A stretch of 64,000 bases of DNA, from NCBI GenBank assembly GCA_032191485.1, contig JAVDOI010000002.1, positions 40,162,629-40,226,628 of the forward strand. Reading direction: 5' to 3'. The first letter of the stretch is position 1. Each line of letters opens with the position of its first letter. Position numbers and translations under genes: made by a program. Under the pieces are notes generated by a model, which worked only from the letters and a program-made list of their open reading frames with translations, searched no databases and was not told the origin of the DNA. The stretch is from Leptoclinus maculatus. Taxonomy: Eukaryota > Chordata > Actinopteri > Perciformes > Stichaeidae. Below, one piece after another: positions 23,928 through 34,555 of the stretch.

Positions 23928-25525
23928 AAAACTTACTAACAGACGTTCTGAATCTCTTGCTCACCTAATTTTTGTCATGTTTTTAAATTCAGTTAACAAA
24001 TTATTTTAACCAGGTTGTCTTTTGTAGCCTACTCCTTCAATGCACCTCAAGGTACAAGAACAAATTAAATCCAACCCCAAGTTGAAACAACCAATCAGAT
24101 TAGAATTGATCAGCGTGTGCTTATGTCCGTTCAGAGGGTAGAGTGGGAAGTTGGCACAAGAAAGTTCCTTAAGGACTCAGAATGGTCTTTTAACAGCCCA
24201 TTTGGCTTGTTGATTGGGGCATAACAATAAACAGTGCATAATTTAACAAAAACAAAGTGAAAATATTCAATAGAATAAACAAACAAACAGTTTAGTTTAC
24301 ATTTAGAGTACATACAAATAAGTTATTAAAGTGTCAAGTGTATATTTAAAGTATTGACGTAGTAGGCTAGAAATGACTAAACATAAACTCATGACCGAAT
24401 CTCTCTGTTAATAAGAGATTCAGAATGTCTTTCATTACATTTTTGATTAATTGCCACACCCCACTGTCAGATCATGTTTTCCAGTTTGGAAAAGTAATTT
24501 CAAATGTAAAAAGTCAAGAAAAGCCAATCATTATTTCTCAGATTTTCCTCCAAAGCCACTACCCTCAAAATTAAACATGGCTATTAGTACTCACAGAGGT
24601 CAAGCTAGCAGCTCGTGGAAGACTCTGGTGAAGAGGGCAGGCGCAGGTAAGTGGACAGGCAGGTAACTGTCTGATATTGATGCACCACGCTGTCAGCCTA
24701 CTCCAATGCTAACCCACCTGCTTCATTATTAGAGGCTCAGCGCAATTGGCGTTGTATAAAGAGCGAGATAGTCCACACAGAGTGGTAGGGAGGAGAGGAG
24801 GATGGGTCAAACAAACAAAGACCTCTGTTTTTGTCCCTTGTGAAACTAAACGTAAATGTTGATATTTTGTCAGATGAGTTGTTAGTCTGTAATCATGTGA
24901 GTCATAACTCTTAATGGTTTTGTTGCCTAAACCTAACTTCCTGCGAAGACAGAAGTTTATTTGGGTTTTAGGTCTGGGTTTGATTTTTTTTAGAGATATT
25001 GTTAGAGTGAAGTACATAAATATATTGACTGACTATAAAAAATGTTTTAAATCATATGTTGACATAAAATAGAAATCATGAATTACAGTTAAATTCAATT
25101 AATAATACCCGTTTTTGAAAACAGGCCTCTATGTTGGCTTCCGTTGTAAACAGGTGCTCACCTGTGCTCACATCCTGATTGATGAGTCAACAATCAAGCC
25201 ATCAGTTGTTTGGCCAGGTTGCACCTGTACTATGGGTGTGGCATTTTGAGTGAAAGGATTGTGAATTGGTAAACAAGTGATTTTATGTCCGATTCCTGTG
25301 TCTTATGTAGAGAACCATGTGCAGTGTGTTGCAAAAAGTGCCATGTTATATCGCAAAAAATTCAAGTTTTTCAGACTTGAGCTGAGGTTTTACTCTCTGG
25401 TTTTCAGTTTTAATAATTCTGCTTCATGTACCTATTAGTGTGTTAGCAATTGAAAAGATTTACAACATATTCAATCCATGTGAAAGAAATGATACATATA
25501 ATGAGAGTAGTAGATTGTACTTCCG
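23928..25525. other. noncoding, no gene recognised
   Basis: AT-rich. Short open frames on both strands (for example 24709-25017 minus) carry no recognisable domain or splice sites. Confidence 0.45.
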
Positions 25526-26396
25526 GTGCTGCACGAGTGGCAGCCTTTTACAGCAGCTTCTCACTGCATAACGGACTACATCAACTTCTGTGTGGAGAAC
25601 ACCGTACCCACCAGGACTGTACGGTGTTTTTCCAACAGCAAAGCTTGGATCACTCCTGAAATAAAGGCCCTCCTCAAGGAGAAGAAGAGGGTTTTTAGAT
25701 CAGGAAACATGGAGGAGCTGAAGACTGTGCAGAGGGAGCTGAGTCCGACGACCAGCTGCAGCAGAATAACATCAGTCGGGTCTGGAAGGGCCTCAAGGCA
25801 ATGTCTGGCCACAAGGGGCCCAACCAACAGACTAGGCGGGACCACAAGTGGGTGAATGACCTGAACTTATTCTTTAACAGATTCGATCAGTCATCCACCC
25901 CTCCCCCCATCCAGTCCTCCCTGCTGCTGGAACCCCCATTGTCTGCACCCCCTGTAGATTGCTCCTCCTCCACCCCCTTCCCCACAACACACAGCTCCAC
26001 ACTCATACACTACACTCCATGACCAGCGCCCCACCCCCCCTCCAAGAATCTACAGCACACAGCCCCCACCCCCCAACTTGTCCCTCACAACTGACCAGGT
26101 GAGAAAAGAACTGAGAAGGATCATGGTTCAGGCCGGTGGCGTTAACATCCCACTTGATGAAGACGCTGGAGAGGCTGGTCCTTGTACATCTCCGCCCCCT
26201 GATGAGCTCATCTTTGGATCCACTTCAGTTCGCCTATCAATCTGGCATCGGGGTGGATGACGCTGTCATCTACCTGCTACACAGATGCCTTTCTCATCTG
26301 GAAAAGGCTGGAAGCACTGTGAGAGTCATGTTTTTCGATTTCTCCAGTGCCTTCAACACCATCCAGCCTTTGCTTCTGAGGGACAAGCTGGAGCAG
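25526..26396 (+). mobile_element. Rex1/jockey-type LINE, 5' part (split by L2 insertion)
   Basis: Plus-strand frames read CITDYINFCVENTVPTRTV and WITPEIKALLKEKKRVFRSG (region between endonuclease and reverse transcriptase), then LTTDQVRKELRRI, then VALTSHLMKTLERLV, SLDPLQFAYQSGIGVDDAV and VMFFDFSSAFNTIQP (first reverse-transcriptase motifs). The reading stops at RDKLEQ and resumes at 30118 with GVDHLLTAWILDYL, exactly as the uninterrupted protein would. Shifts near 25740 and an internal deletion near 26150 make it dead. Its 5' end is truncated. Confidence 0.88.
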
Positions 26397-26644
26397 ACCC
26401 CAGTCTTTTCTCTCTCCTCCTCTTTTTCCCTGCATGCGCATGTTTTGCGAGTGGTGTCGTAGTAGGCAGTTAAAGCTCTAGAAAAAGCTAGTAAGTGGAC
26501 TTACAACTTGTTTGAAATCTATTCAAATTGCCAGATATATCACTCTTCAACATTTGAGTGAAGACGAATCCAGAAAGTCGTCGAGCTATTTGGGTTGTTA
26601 GCTAATGCTAACTAGAAGCTAAGCTAAAGCTAAGTAGCAGCAAG

Positions 26645-28200
26645 ATGCCTCCCTTCTCCACGGACGACTACCACAAACTCCTGCAGAAGATTGCAGTCTT
26701 GGAAACAAAAATCCACTGACTAGAAGTAAACGTGAAGGTAACATTGGACAAACGCAAGCTAAGACACGGCTAACTAGTACCACCAGGCCTACCAAGAAAC
26801 AGGAGGAGAGAGCAGATAATGAAGCTTCTTCTGAAGTCCTTCCTGGAACTCTCTCGGTGCAAAGCCGAAGAGAAAATCATACCCTCAGGATGTGGGAGGA
26901 CGACTAACAGGCAGAGCCCAGTGCCCTGAGATTTGTGATGCGACTGGCTGGCCTGCACTAGCACACAGGCAGAACTCCTCCTCAACCCCTGCACTCAGCC
27001 GGACAAAGCCAAGGACAGCTGAGAAAATTAAAACCAGCAAAAAAACTCCACAACAACCAAGCCTACAACTTCAAAACAGATTTGCTCCATTGTCGCAAGA
27101 TCCTAAATCTCCATCTGATGACCTGGATAAGCAGCTATCTTCTCAAAGCAGGGTAAGAACTGAGAGTCAATGTGAGAGTAAAAGGCTGCAGGGAAAGCTA
27201 ATGACTGGGCCTGAGACTCTGATTGTTGGTGACTATGCTGTAAAAGATGTCAGAACATTGTGCAGCAAGAATACCCAAATACTCTGCTTTCCGAAATATA
27301 TGGTCTCTAACATGAGAGACAAAATCCTGGACATCGTGGCTGACCATCCCACGGTGTAAAACATCATCGTGCATACAGGAAGCTGTGATATTGTGAAACA
27401 ACAGTCTGAAGTCCTGAATCGAGACTTTATTGATCTGTTAAACACAGTCAGCTCTGTCAAGGCTGAGGTGTTTATCAGTGGCCCTCTTCCACCAGTCAGA
27501 GGAGGAGATGAAAGATTCAGCAGGCTGTTTGCACTGAACAAATGGCTGTCAACTGCATGTACTGACCATTCAGTACATTTTATCAACAAGTTCTACCTTT
27601 TCTGGGAGCGTAGACATCTTTTTAAGGCACATGAATGTTGTCAGTCAGGGGTAAAACTGTTTACCTCTAACCTATTTTTCTTCCTGCATCACCCGTCTGT
27701 TCCCACTGCCAAGGACAAGAGAAAAGAGGAGTCTAAACAAGAGATAACCACACAGCATCGCCATGGAGACCTTATGGGAAGGATGCCCCCGCCTGAGGAG
27801 GAGTCTCCAACGTCATCATCAGGGACCGCCTCTGATCACCCACTTTCTCCCCCCCCCTCCGAGAGGAGGAGTCTTTACCTCCCTCACCAGCACCTACTTC
27901 CACCTCCCAGACTCCATCCTGGTCCCCCTCCTCTCTACTCACACTCTCCCCATCCTCCCCCCACCTGGAGTTCACTGACCACATGAAAGAGGTGGTCATT
28001 GCTGGAACCAAACTCACTCCCCGCCCCACTCCCATTTTCTCTCCTATAATCCCTCCTCAACGTACAGTTCCACCTCCGCATCCAGCCCCACCTCCGCCAC
28101 TGGCTCTAAGTCCTCAGCCAGTTTTGACACAATCGGTGAAGTTAGAGTGCCCTGCCCCTCCCCCACTTACCCCACGGCTCCACAACCATAAAGGCAATCA
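26645..28200 (+). pseudogene. L2 ORF1 pseudogene (SGNH esterase-like, Pro-rich tail)
   Basis: Starts MPPFSTDDYHKLLQKIAVLE, a short coiled-coil-like start that soon meets a stop. The middle (27200-27660) is the SGNH/GDSL esterase-like domain found in ORF1 of CR1/L2-type elements: ETLIVGDYAVKDVRTLCSKN, HTGSCDIVKQQSEVL, VFISGPLPPVRGGDERFSRL and NKWLSTAC. Two expected catalytic positions are changed in this copy: GDS reads GDY, and the GSND block reads GSCD. One in-frame stop lies at 27357. The C-terminal part (27720-28200) is rich in Pro and Ser and is broken by shifts. In live elements ORF1 is thought to bind RNA; this copy is dead. Confidence 0.8.
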
Positions 28201-28273
28201 TTGATATCTTCTGGGTCCAGGCTACAAGGCTAATGACACCAATGATTCTCTCCAGGAGAAGTCGGGGCCCTGT

Positions 28274-29134
28274 ATGCAGCTAGTCTTCTCAATTCCTGTC
28301 CTGATAGTTTATAGAAAAAGAAAGGTGAGGCTGCGAAGAAACAATAGTAAACCTGCAAACTTGTCAAACATAACATTCATTCCTCGTCAGCCTGTCCAAA
28401 TACATTGGGCAAATAAAGCTTTAACCACATTAAACTTAGCTTTATTAAATGTCAGGTCTCTGTCAGGAAAAACATTTTTAATCAATGATTTTATTGTTAG
28501 GCACAAACTGGACATTTTGTTTTTAACTGAAACTTGGTTAAACCAAGATAACAGTGCAGCTGTTCTTATTGAATCAACACCTCACAACTTCAGTTTCATG
28601 AGTGAAACAAGAGGCAGAAGAAAGGAGGTGGAGCTGCTATTTTATTTAATGGTTCTCTTCAATGCAAGCAGATGTCCTTTTTGTCATTTTACTTCTTTTG
28701 AATATGTGGCTCTGAATTCCACTCAAGCTTTATTCCTAAACATTTACAGACCACCTAAATACTGTGCAACCTTCTTTGATGAGTTTACTGAACTGCTGTC
28801 TATAATCTGTATTGATTTTGACTGTGTTGTTATTGTTGGTGATTTTAATATCCATGTTGATAATCCCCAGGACAGAGGGTCTATAGAACTATGTGGTGTC
28901 CTTGATAACTATGATCCGACTCAGCATGTGACAGGACCCACCCACAACAGGAGGCACACTCTGGACCTAATCATCACCAAAGGTGTAAACATTTCCAAGG
29001 TTGCTGTGACTGATGTTGCACTCTCTGATCATTTCTGTGTTTTCTTTGAGAAATCAATCTCCTTGCACACAAATGTCCAAACCGAGGTTGTGACAAAGCG
29101 TTACATCTCTGAAAACAACTTGTTTCACTCATGA
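28274..29134 (+). pseudogene. L2 ORF2 endonuclease (APE type) fragment
   Basis: A 286-codon open frame carries the apurinic endonuclease-like domain of L2: LNLALLNVRSLSGKTFLIND, LDILFLTETWLNQD (metal-binding Glu), VALNSTQALFLNIYRPPKY, VVIVGDFNIHVDNPQDRGS (Asp/Asn pair) and VALSDHFCVFF (SDH catalytic block). A short shift at about 28625 replaces the expected glycine-rich GGVA.LF segment, so part of one strand is garbled while the frame stays open. It ends at LFHS* just before the inversion junction. It cannot make a working ORF2 product. Confidence 0.85.
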
Positions 29135-29154
29135 AACTGAAGTTGTGAGGTGTT

Positions 29155-29402
29155 GATTCAATAATCCTTGATATATTCTTCAGGTGATATAGTTATGTAG
29201 ATTTGTGTGTCGTCTGCATAATTATGATAACACACTTTGTTGTTTTCCATAATCTGAGCTAGTGGAAGCATGTAGATGTTGAACAGAAGAGGCCCCAGTA
29301 TTGAACCTTGGGGAACACCACATGTCATTTTAGTCAGCTCTGATGTGTAATTAGCTACAGACACAAAGTATTCTCTGTCCTTCAAGTGGGATTCAAACCA
29401 GT
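29155..29402 (-). pseudogene. inverted L2 reverse-transcriptase piece
   Basis: On the minus strand this encodes KDREYFVSVANYTSELTKMT, CGVPQGSILGPLLFNIYMLP and YADDTQIYITIS (reverse-transcriptase motifs with the YADD catalytic block). Its neighbours on both sides are in plus orientation, so it is an internal inversion. A 171-bp segment present at 58921-59091 of the other copy is absent, with GGTGATA at the join. Confidence 0.85.
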
Positions 29403-29891
29403 TAAGGACTTATGTCTCAACAGGATTTGGAAAAACTTGTCCACGCATTTATCTTCAGTAGACTCGACTACTGTAACCGTGTGTTTACAGGTCTCTGTAA
29501 AAAGTCAATCAGAAAGCTGCAGCTGATTCAGAACGCTGCAGCTCGAGTCCTCACTAAGACCAAGAAAGTGGATCACATCACTCCAGTTCTGAGGTCTTTG
29601 CACTGGCAACAAAGAATTGACTTTAAAATCCTGCTGTTGGTTTATAAAGCACTGAATGGTTTAGGGCCAAAATACATCTCTGATCTGCTGCTACCTTATG
29701 AACCATCCCGACCCCTTAGGTCATCTGGGACCGGTCTACTTTCTGTTCCCAGAGTCACAACTAAACATGGAGAAGCAGTGTTCAGTTTTTCTGCTCCACA
29801 TATCTGGAACAAAGTCCCAGAAAGCTGCAGGTCTGCTGAGACCCTCAGCTCCTTTAAATCAAGACTGAAGACTTTTGTTTGCTGCCTTTAA
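29403..29891 (+). pseudogene. L2 ORF2 C-terminal end
   Basis: The frame reads MSQQDLEKLVHAFIFSRLDY, LQLIQNAAARVLTKTKK, HITPVLRSLHW and ILLLVYKALNGLGPKYISDL, ending SFKSRLKTFVCCL*. This is the post-reverse-transcriptase domain typical of L2 elements. The start Met is internal to ORF2, not a true start. It joins the inverted piece within about two bases of shared sequence. Confidence 0.85.
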
Positions 29892-30117
29892 TTGAACCAG
29901 ATTCAAGGATATTAATCAATTCCCTGCATCTCTGCATTTTACAACTATTTTATTTCTTACACTGCTTTTTAGTGTTTTAATGAATGAATTCTTAATTGTT
30001 TTTAAATCTCCTTTTATTTTGCCTTATCTTTTGATGCTTTTAATGGTTTTATGTGAAGCACTTTGAATTGCCTTGTTGTTGAAATGGGCTGTACAAATAA
30101 ACTTGCCTTGCCTTGGG

Positions 30118-31107
30118 GTGGACCACCTCCTCACTGCATGGATCTTGGACTACCTCACCAACCATCCACAGTATGTGCGGATACTGGAGTGTGAGTACGA
30201 CCTGGTGTCTTGCAGCACGGGGGCCCCACAAGGAACCGTTCTAGCTCTATTCCTCTTCACCATATACACCTCGGCCTTCAAACAGAACTCTGCAAAGTTC
30301 TCCGACGACTCTGCAATCGTTGGCCTCATTTCCGCCAGTGATGACAAGGAATACAGGGAACTGAACTGGGACTTTATAGGATGGTGCCAGCGGAACCACC
30401 TCCAGATCAACTCTGGTAAAACCAAAGAGCTGGTGGTGGACTTCCGCCGGGGTAAACACTCTCCTCCGGTACCAGTGAATATCCAGGGAATGGACATTGA
30501 GATTGTGAGTACCTGGGTGTTCACTTGAAGAATAAACTGGACTGGACTGATCACACATCTGCACTTTACAAAAAGGGTCAGAGCAGACTATCTGCTGAGG
30601 AGACTCGGGTCTTTTGGAGTGCAGGGAGCTCTCCCGAGGACCTTCTTCGACTCTGTGGTGGCATCAGCCATCTTTTAGGGAGTGGTCTGCTGGGGCAGCA
30701 CCATCTCGACAGCCGACAGGAAGAGACTTAACAAACTTGTCAAGAAGGCCAGCAGTGTGCTGAGGTGCCCACTGGATACGGTGGGAGTGGTGGGAGACAG
30801 GAGGATAATGGCTAAGCTATCATCCATGATGGACAACACCTCCCACCCCATGCAGGACGCTCTGGCAGCTCTGTGCAGCTCCTTCAGCCACCGGCTGATT
30901 CACCCCCGGTATGTGAAGAAGAGGTACCGCAGGTCCTTCCTTCCTGCCGCTGTCAGGCTGCACAACCAGCTCTAAATCAGGCCAGGGTGTAAAGTGGGCT
31001 GGGCTAATGGCCCATTCCCACCTACTCCTAACGGCCTTGCTCGGAAGGCACATATATCTTTGAACTCTGCCTATTCATTTATTTATTCATTTATTGATTC
31101 TACCATA
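30118..31107 (+). mobile_element. Rex1/jockey-type LINE, 3' part
   Basis: Continues the element broken at 26396: GVDHLLTAWILDYLTNHPQY, GAPQGTVLALFLFTIYTSAF, FSDDSAIVGLI (catalytic FxDD block), HLQINSGKTKELVVDFRR, then after a shift LDWTDHTSALYKKGQSRL, VCWGSTIS..DRKRLNKLVKK and RYRRSFLPAAVRLHNQL*. The stop is at about 30973. A short 3' untranslated stretch runs to the CACC duplication of the next LTR. Confidence 0.88.
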
Positions 31108-31111
31108 CACC

Positions 31112-31530
31112 TGTCACAAACCGGGCCGAACGACCATGACAAAAAAGGGAGATGCACTCAACAAAGCAGTTTATCAATTATTTATTAAGTTTAAAGTAAT
31201 ATAAAAGACAAACAAACTAACAGTGACATGTGAAGTCAGTCATTTCAGCAGTGCAAGTGAGTGGGTGCGTGTAAAGTGTATATGCAGTGTTGTATAGTGT
31301 CGAAACCAACCATAACCAAAATGGGTGTCTCAGGAAGGAGCCAGAGCCAACTGAGGATCCAGAGGGTTTTTATAAAGGGTGCACTGGCACACAGGGCCAG
31401 TGTTGTTAATTGCCTCAGGTGTTCCCACTCTGCCTGATGATCCTCTGCCACACCTGCAAGAAAAGCAACCACACAGGCAGACAGGGTCGTACTAGAAGAA
31501 GAAGACAGGGTCTCACACAGGGTCGTCACA
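31112..31530 (-). mobile_element. solo LTR
   Basis: Termini are TGTCACAAACC and GGGTCGTCACA (TG...CA), flanked by CACC at 31108-31111 and 31531-31534. Read on the minus strand it has TTTATAAAAACC near 31375 (TATA box) and AATAAA near 31178 (poly(A) signal) in the right order for U3-R-U5, so it is in minus orientation. There is no internal region. It sits in the 3' end of the Rex1-like LINE. A 4-bp duplication can arise by chance, hence the moderate score. Confidence 0.7.
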
Positions 31531-31534
31531 CACC

Positions 31535-32091
31535 TGAAAAGATTTTTGACTGCATCTATTGTGACAGTGGGTACTTCTCAAGTCTCTTAATTGCATCCCC
31601 ATTTCCCTCACTTGCGTCCTTTCCTTGCGTCTTAGTCCGTCCCACCAGGGATGCATGGAGGAAACCATGCAAGGAGAGAGGAACGAGGAAATATGTTTTA
31701 AGAGACATGAGACGTCCTTTCCTCAGTTGCGTCACGTGAAGCGACGTCTGTTTCTGATGACGGAGGATCAGCTGATCACAGCTGGATCAGCTGTCAGTCG
31801 GCTTTAAGAGAAACAATAATCATATTCTGGGTTATTTAATAATGACGTCCCAGTCACAATTTCAAAACGTACAGACACAAATAATTCATAAATAAGACGA
31901 TCGCATTCCGCCGGTAGCAATCGATCCTGCGCTTATAAACAGAACACAGGACACAGTTTGTTAACAGACTACAGAGAGACAACACCTCTACAGTGAAGAT
32001 AAATGTGTCTTTATTAGTTATTAGTATTATTAGTTACTATTATTAAGTACAGTGATCATGTGCACAGACACAAAACATATCAAAAGTCTCT
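31535..32091. other. noncoding, no gene recognised
   Basis: Probably old mobile DNA, since it has the near-repeated phrases TTGCGTCCTTTCCTTGCGTC and a locally high CpG content, but no family was identified and no open frame is meaningful. Confidence 0.4.
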
Positions 32092-32820
32092 CCAGCTGTT
32101 AAATAACAATATATTTAACTTCCTTTATCCTTGTACATGCACAATCTATCACATACAGCAGTTTGGAATCATTTTGGAGAGCTAGAATCCTCTCCAAAGC
32201 CTCTTGGGCCGCCGACCCACGGCAGAATGCGCTATAGCGTGTGTGTGTTGGGCCATTGCTGAGCCTCTGGTTGGTCAATTCCATACTATGACATATCTAT
32301 GCACGTGTTAGGATCTAGCCAATGAAGTGGAGGCAACGGGTTTTCATTGAGAGGATCGTTTTCCGGAAAATCCCGATTTACGCAGCCGGAGCTTGCGTAA
32401 AAGCCTGAGTCTACTTAATCTGAAACATGGTCCTCCGGGCTTATTTGACCCCCCTTCCTTCAGGAAAGAGTTTTATTAGACAGGAAATAGACAGAGGAAG
32501 CGGCTTTCAGTGGTCAAAATGGAATATGAGGACTTCTTTTTCATTTTTCTTCGAATGGTGAGTGCAAAATCTGAATTCTTCAGCGGGGTGACTGGCTATG
32601 TTCACTGTTTTCCGGGTAACGTTTGAACCGTTTCACGGAGAGTAAATCCGAAGTGTTCGATAGAAGCCGGTTGGAATGCTAATGTTGCTAAGTAGCAAGC
32701 ATTAGCTTGGAAGCTAATAGATCGCCGGTCGGAGGAATTTTTCGAGTGCGTATCTCGGGAAATGAAAGCGAAAAAATTATGATATTTAGCTAGCGGTTCT
32801 GAAGGTTGTGTTAGATCGTG
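32092..32820 (+). repeat. dispersed repeat D, copy 1 (first-exon-like module)
   Basis: Very similar along its length to 57684-58429, same orientation (for example CTTCCTTTATCCTTGTACAT, GCACGTGTTAGGATCTAGCC and GAAATGAAAGCGAAAAAATTA). In the middle it has a start codon in good context (GTCAAAATGG) opening 13 codons, MEYEDFFFIFLRM, which end exactly at a GTGAGT donor at 32558. ETS-type GGAA sites cluster just before. It looks like a promoter plus first coding exon carried by a mobile element. Family unknown. Confidence 0.75.
32519..32557 (+). CDS. 13-codon first-exon-like ORF in repeat D, copy 1
   Basis: ATG at 32519 opens MEYEDFFFIFLRM, ended by ATG|GTGAGT. The second copy (58128-58166) has the same 13 residues and the same donor, with one silent change (GAC to GAT). 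I do not recognise the product, and no partner exon was found downstream. It may be the first coding exon of the repeat's own gene or of a captured host gene. Confidence 0.35.
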
Positions 32821-33006
32821 TTTTACTGTGTTTTCAGTGTGTAAAATGTTACACATGCTTCTGTTCATCAGAAGTTCTTTGTTAAAACGGTATTCTACAT
32901 GGTTGTAGAATTATTATATTTGTTACTGAAAATTGCATTGTGCGGTACTGTTTGGTTCTGCTCGGAACCGCAACTGCCCCAATTGGGGCAGGTTCGGGCC
33001 CAGAAG

Positions 33007-33185
33007 GAATGGGGACGATATTGTTGATTGTCATAGTGTTCAACCAATCAGATCTTTAGTTTGACATGTTGGGCGTATTCTTTGACGTGTCAGAGCCCGC
33101 TATCTCCATACTAGCCGGCCCACAACTACGTCACTATTAGTGCAGCGATTGGTCAGTGGGCCAGCACATGACTATCGTGAAACAA
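33007..33185 (-). repeat. dispersed repeat B, partial inverted copy 3
   Basis: On the minus strand this reads GGCCCACTGACCAATC, then GACACGTCAAAGAATACGCC, CAACATGTCAAACTAAAGATC and CAATATCGTCCCCATTCC, matching 770-930 and 22225-22365. Similarity ends on both sides. Confidence 0.75.
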
Positions 33186-33688
33186 AACTTAACAGCAGAG
33201 GCTTAGTCGGCGTTGTGAATCACATCACGTGATGCAGCTCAACCAATCAAATATGGGCATTCTGACAAGCTTCCTGACTCGAGTACCACACACCGTGACA
33301 CAGGGGGCTGAGACGAGGAAAGAGATTGCAGAGCAGTACGTTTAATGTTTGGGTTGTGAAAGTAAAATCATAAGACGGTCTCCTATAGAGATGAATGGGC
33401 CGCGGCTTGGGATGATGGTGGGTCCCACAGAGACCAGCTGAGAACCACTGTCCTACATGAGCACAGAAAACATTATATTTTCCTGAATTTAAGCTTCTGC
33501 ATTTTCCAAATGCTCTAGCGTTATTCAAACGTATTGTAAGCCTCGTACCGAATGGTTTAATACGAGTACGTACATAGTTACAGCCTTAGCAACGAATAAT
33601 AGATGTGGCCCCATCATGTGGTTATAAGGTGGTATTTCAGCTGCATGACAGCAGTGAAGGCCTGGGTATAAAATGCACGGCCCGCCAC

Positions 33689-33725
<37 letters not shown>

Positions 33726-33855
33726 CAAGAAGTCTAGTAGTAGTAACAACGTCTCTGTGTAAAATAGAGACTAAAATATAGAAAGTACACCAATTATATT
33801 TTAACAATTATTATTCTCAGTTTTCAAATTTAACTGGATGGATTATAAATAATAC
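33186..33855. other. noncoding with an (AT)n run
   Basis: No gene. An (AT)n run occupies 33689-33724 with one TG interruption. Confidence 0.5.
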
Positions 33856-34205
33856 ATAGAAATTAGGGGTGTAACGGTTCACAAAATCCACGGTTCGGTT
33901 CGGTACGGTACAGTGGAGCCACGGTTCGGTACGTTTTCGGTACGTTTCGGTACGTTTTCAATACAGTAGAAAACTATAAATGCCAGAGAAACGTACTTGA
34001 TTTTAAAATATATTTATTCATTAAAACTAACATCATAAAGTTATTCTTTGAACAATGATGGAACTATACCTGAGTGACCCATCTTCTGGGGTGTCTTCTT
34101 AGCAGCGTGTAAAATAAAAACAGTTTCTTATGAAAACTAAAATGTAGCATTGTTTGCTGTAGTTATAAACAAATAAAAGAAACAATCCTGTTTTATATGG
34201 AACTA

Positions 34206-34228
34206 TGTGTGTGTGTGTGTGTGTGTGT
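34206..34228 (+). repeat. (GT)n microsatellite
   Basis: About 11 GT units inside the hAT MITE. Confidence 0.95.
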
Positions 34229-34299
34229 TTCTACTCAATGTTTAAGTTTTTTTTCAGAAAGATGAGAATGTCTATATATATATATAATGTATATATACA

Positions 34300-34516
34300 C
34301 TATATTTATCCCTTTATGGGGGACATTTTTCTCTGCATTTGACCCATCCCTGTATATAGGGAGCAGTGGGCTGCCAATGACAGGCGCCCGGGGAGCGAGG
34401 GGTTCAGTGTCTTGCTCAGGGACACTTCGACACATGACACGGCCCAGTCAAGGATTGAACCTTCGACCTTGCGGTTACCAGACAACCCTCTTAACCCAGG
34501 GAGCCACGGTCGCCCC

Positions 34517-34517
<1 letters not shown>
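34300..34517 (-). repeat. tRNA-like SINE inside the hAT MITE
   Basis: On the minus strand the head reads GGGGGCGACCGTGGCTCCC, then GGGTTAAGAGGGTTGT (A-box region) and GGTTCAATCC (B box; plus strand GGATTGAACC at about 34453-34462). The 3' end runs into CCCCCATAAAGGGATAAATA. It differs from the SINEs at 9231, 14539 and 48108 in its 3' half but shares a body with the copy at 59917-60110. Confidence 0.75.

Positions 34518-34519
<2 letters not shown>

Positions 34520-34554
<35 letters not shown>
34520..34554 (+). repeat. 35-base A run
   Basis: An uninterrupted A run on the plus strand lies directly against the 5' head, not the tail, of the minus-strand SINE. Confidence 0.95.

Positions 34555-34555
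<1 letters not shown>

Larger units (their letters stand above)
26397..30117 (+). mobile_element. nearly full-length L2 LINE with internal inversion, nested in a Rex1-like LINE
   Basis: This element separates two halves of another LINE. It has about 245 bases of 5' leader, an ORF1 region (26645-28200), an endonuclease (28270-29134), a short reverse-transcriptase piece in opposite orientation (29155-29402), the C-terminal end of ORF2 (29403-29891) and an L2 tail ending TGTACAAATAAACTTGCCTTG. The middle of the reverse transcriptase is missing. Compare the minus-strand copy at 58430-59560, which is colinear in this region. Clade assignment is from motifs and the tail. Confidence 0.88.

Noticed and set aside
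28274..29134. 286-codon frame as a host endonuclease gene
   Set aside because: All motifs are those of the L2 ORF2 endonuclease, and it lies between L2 ORF1 and L2 ORF2 pieces.
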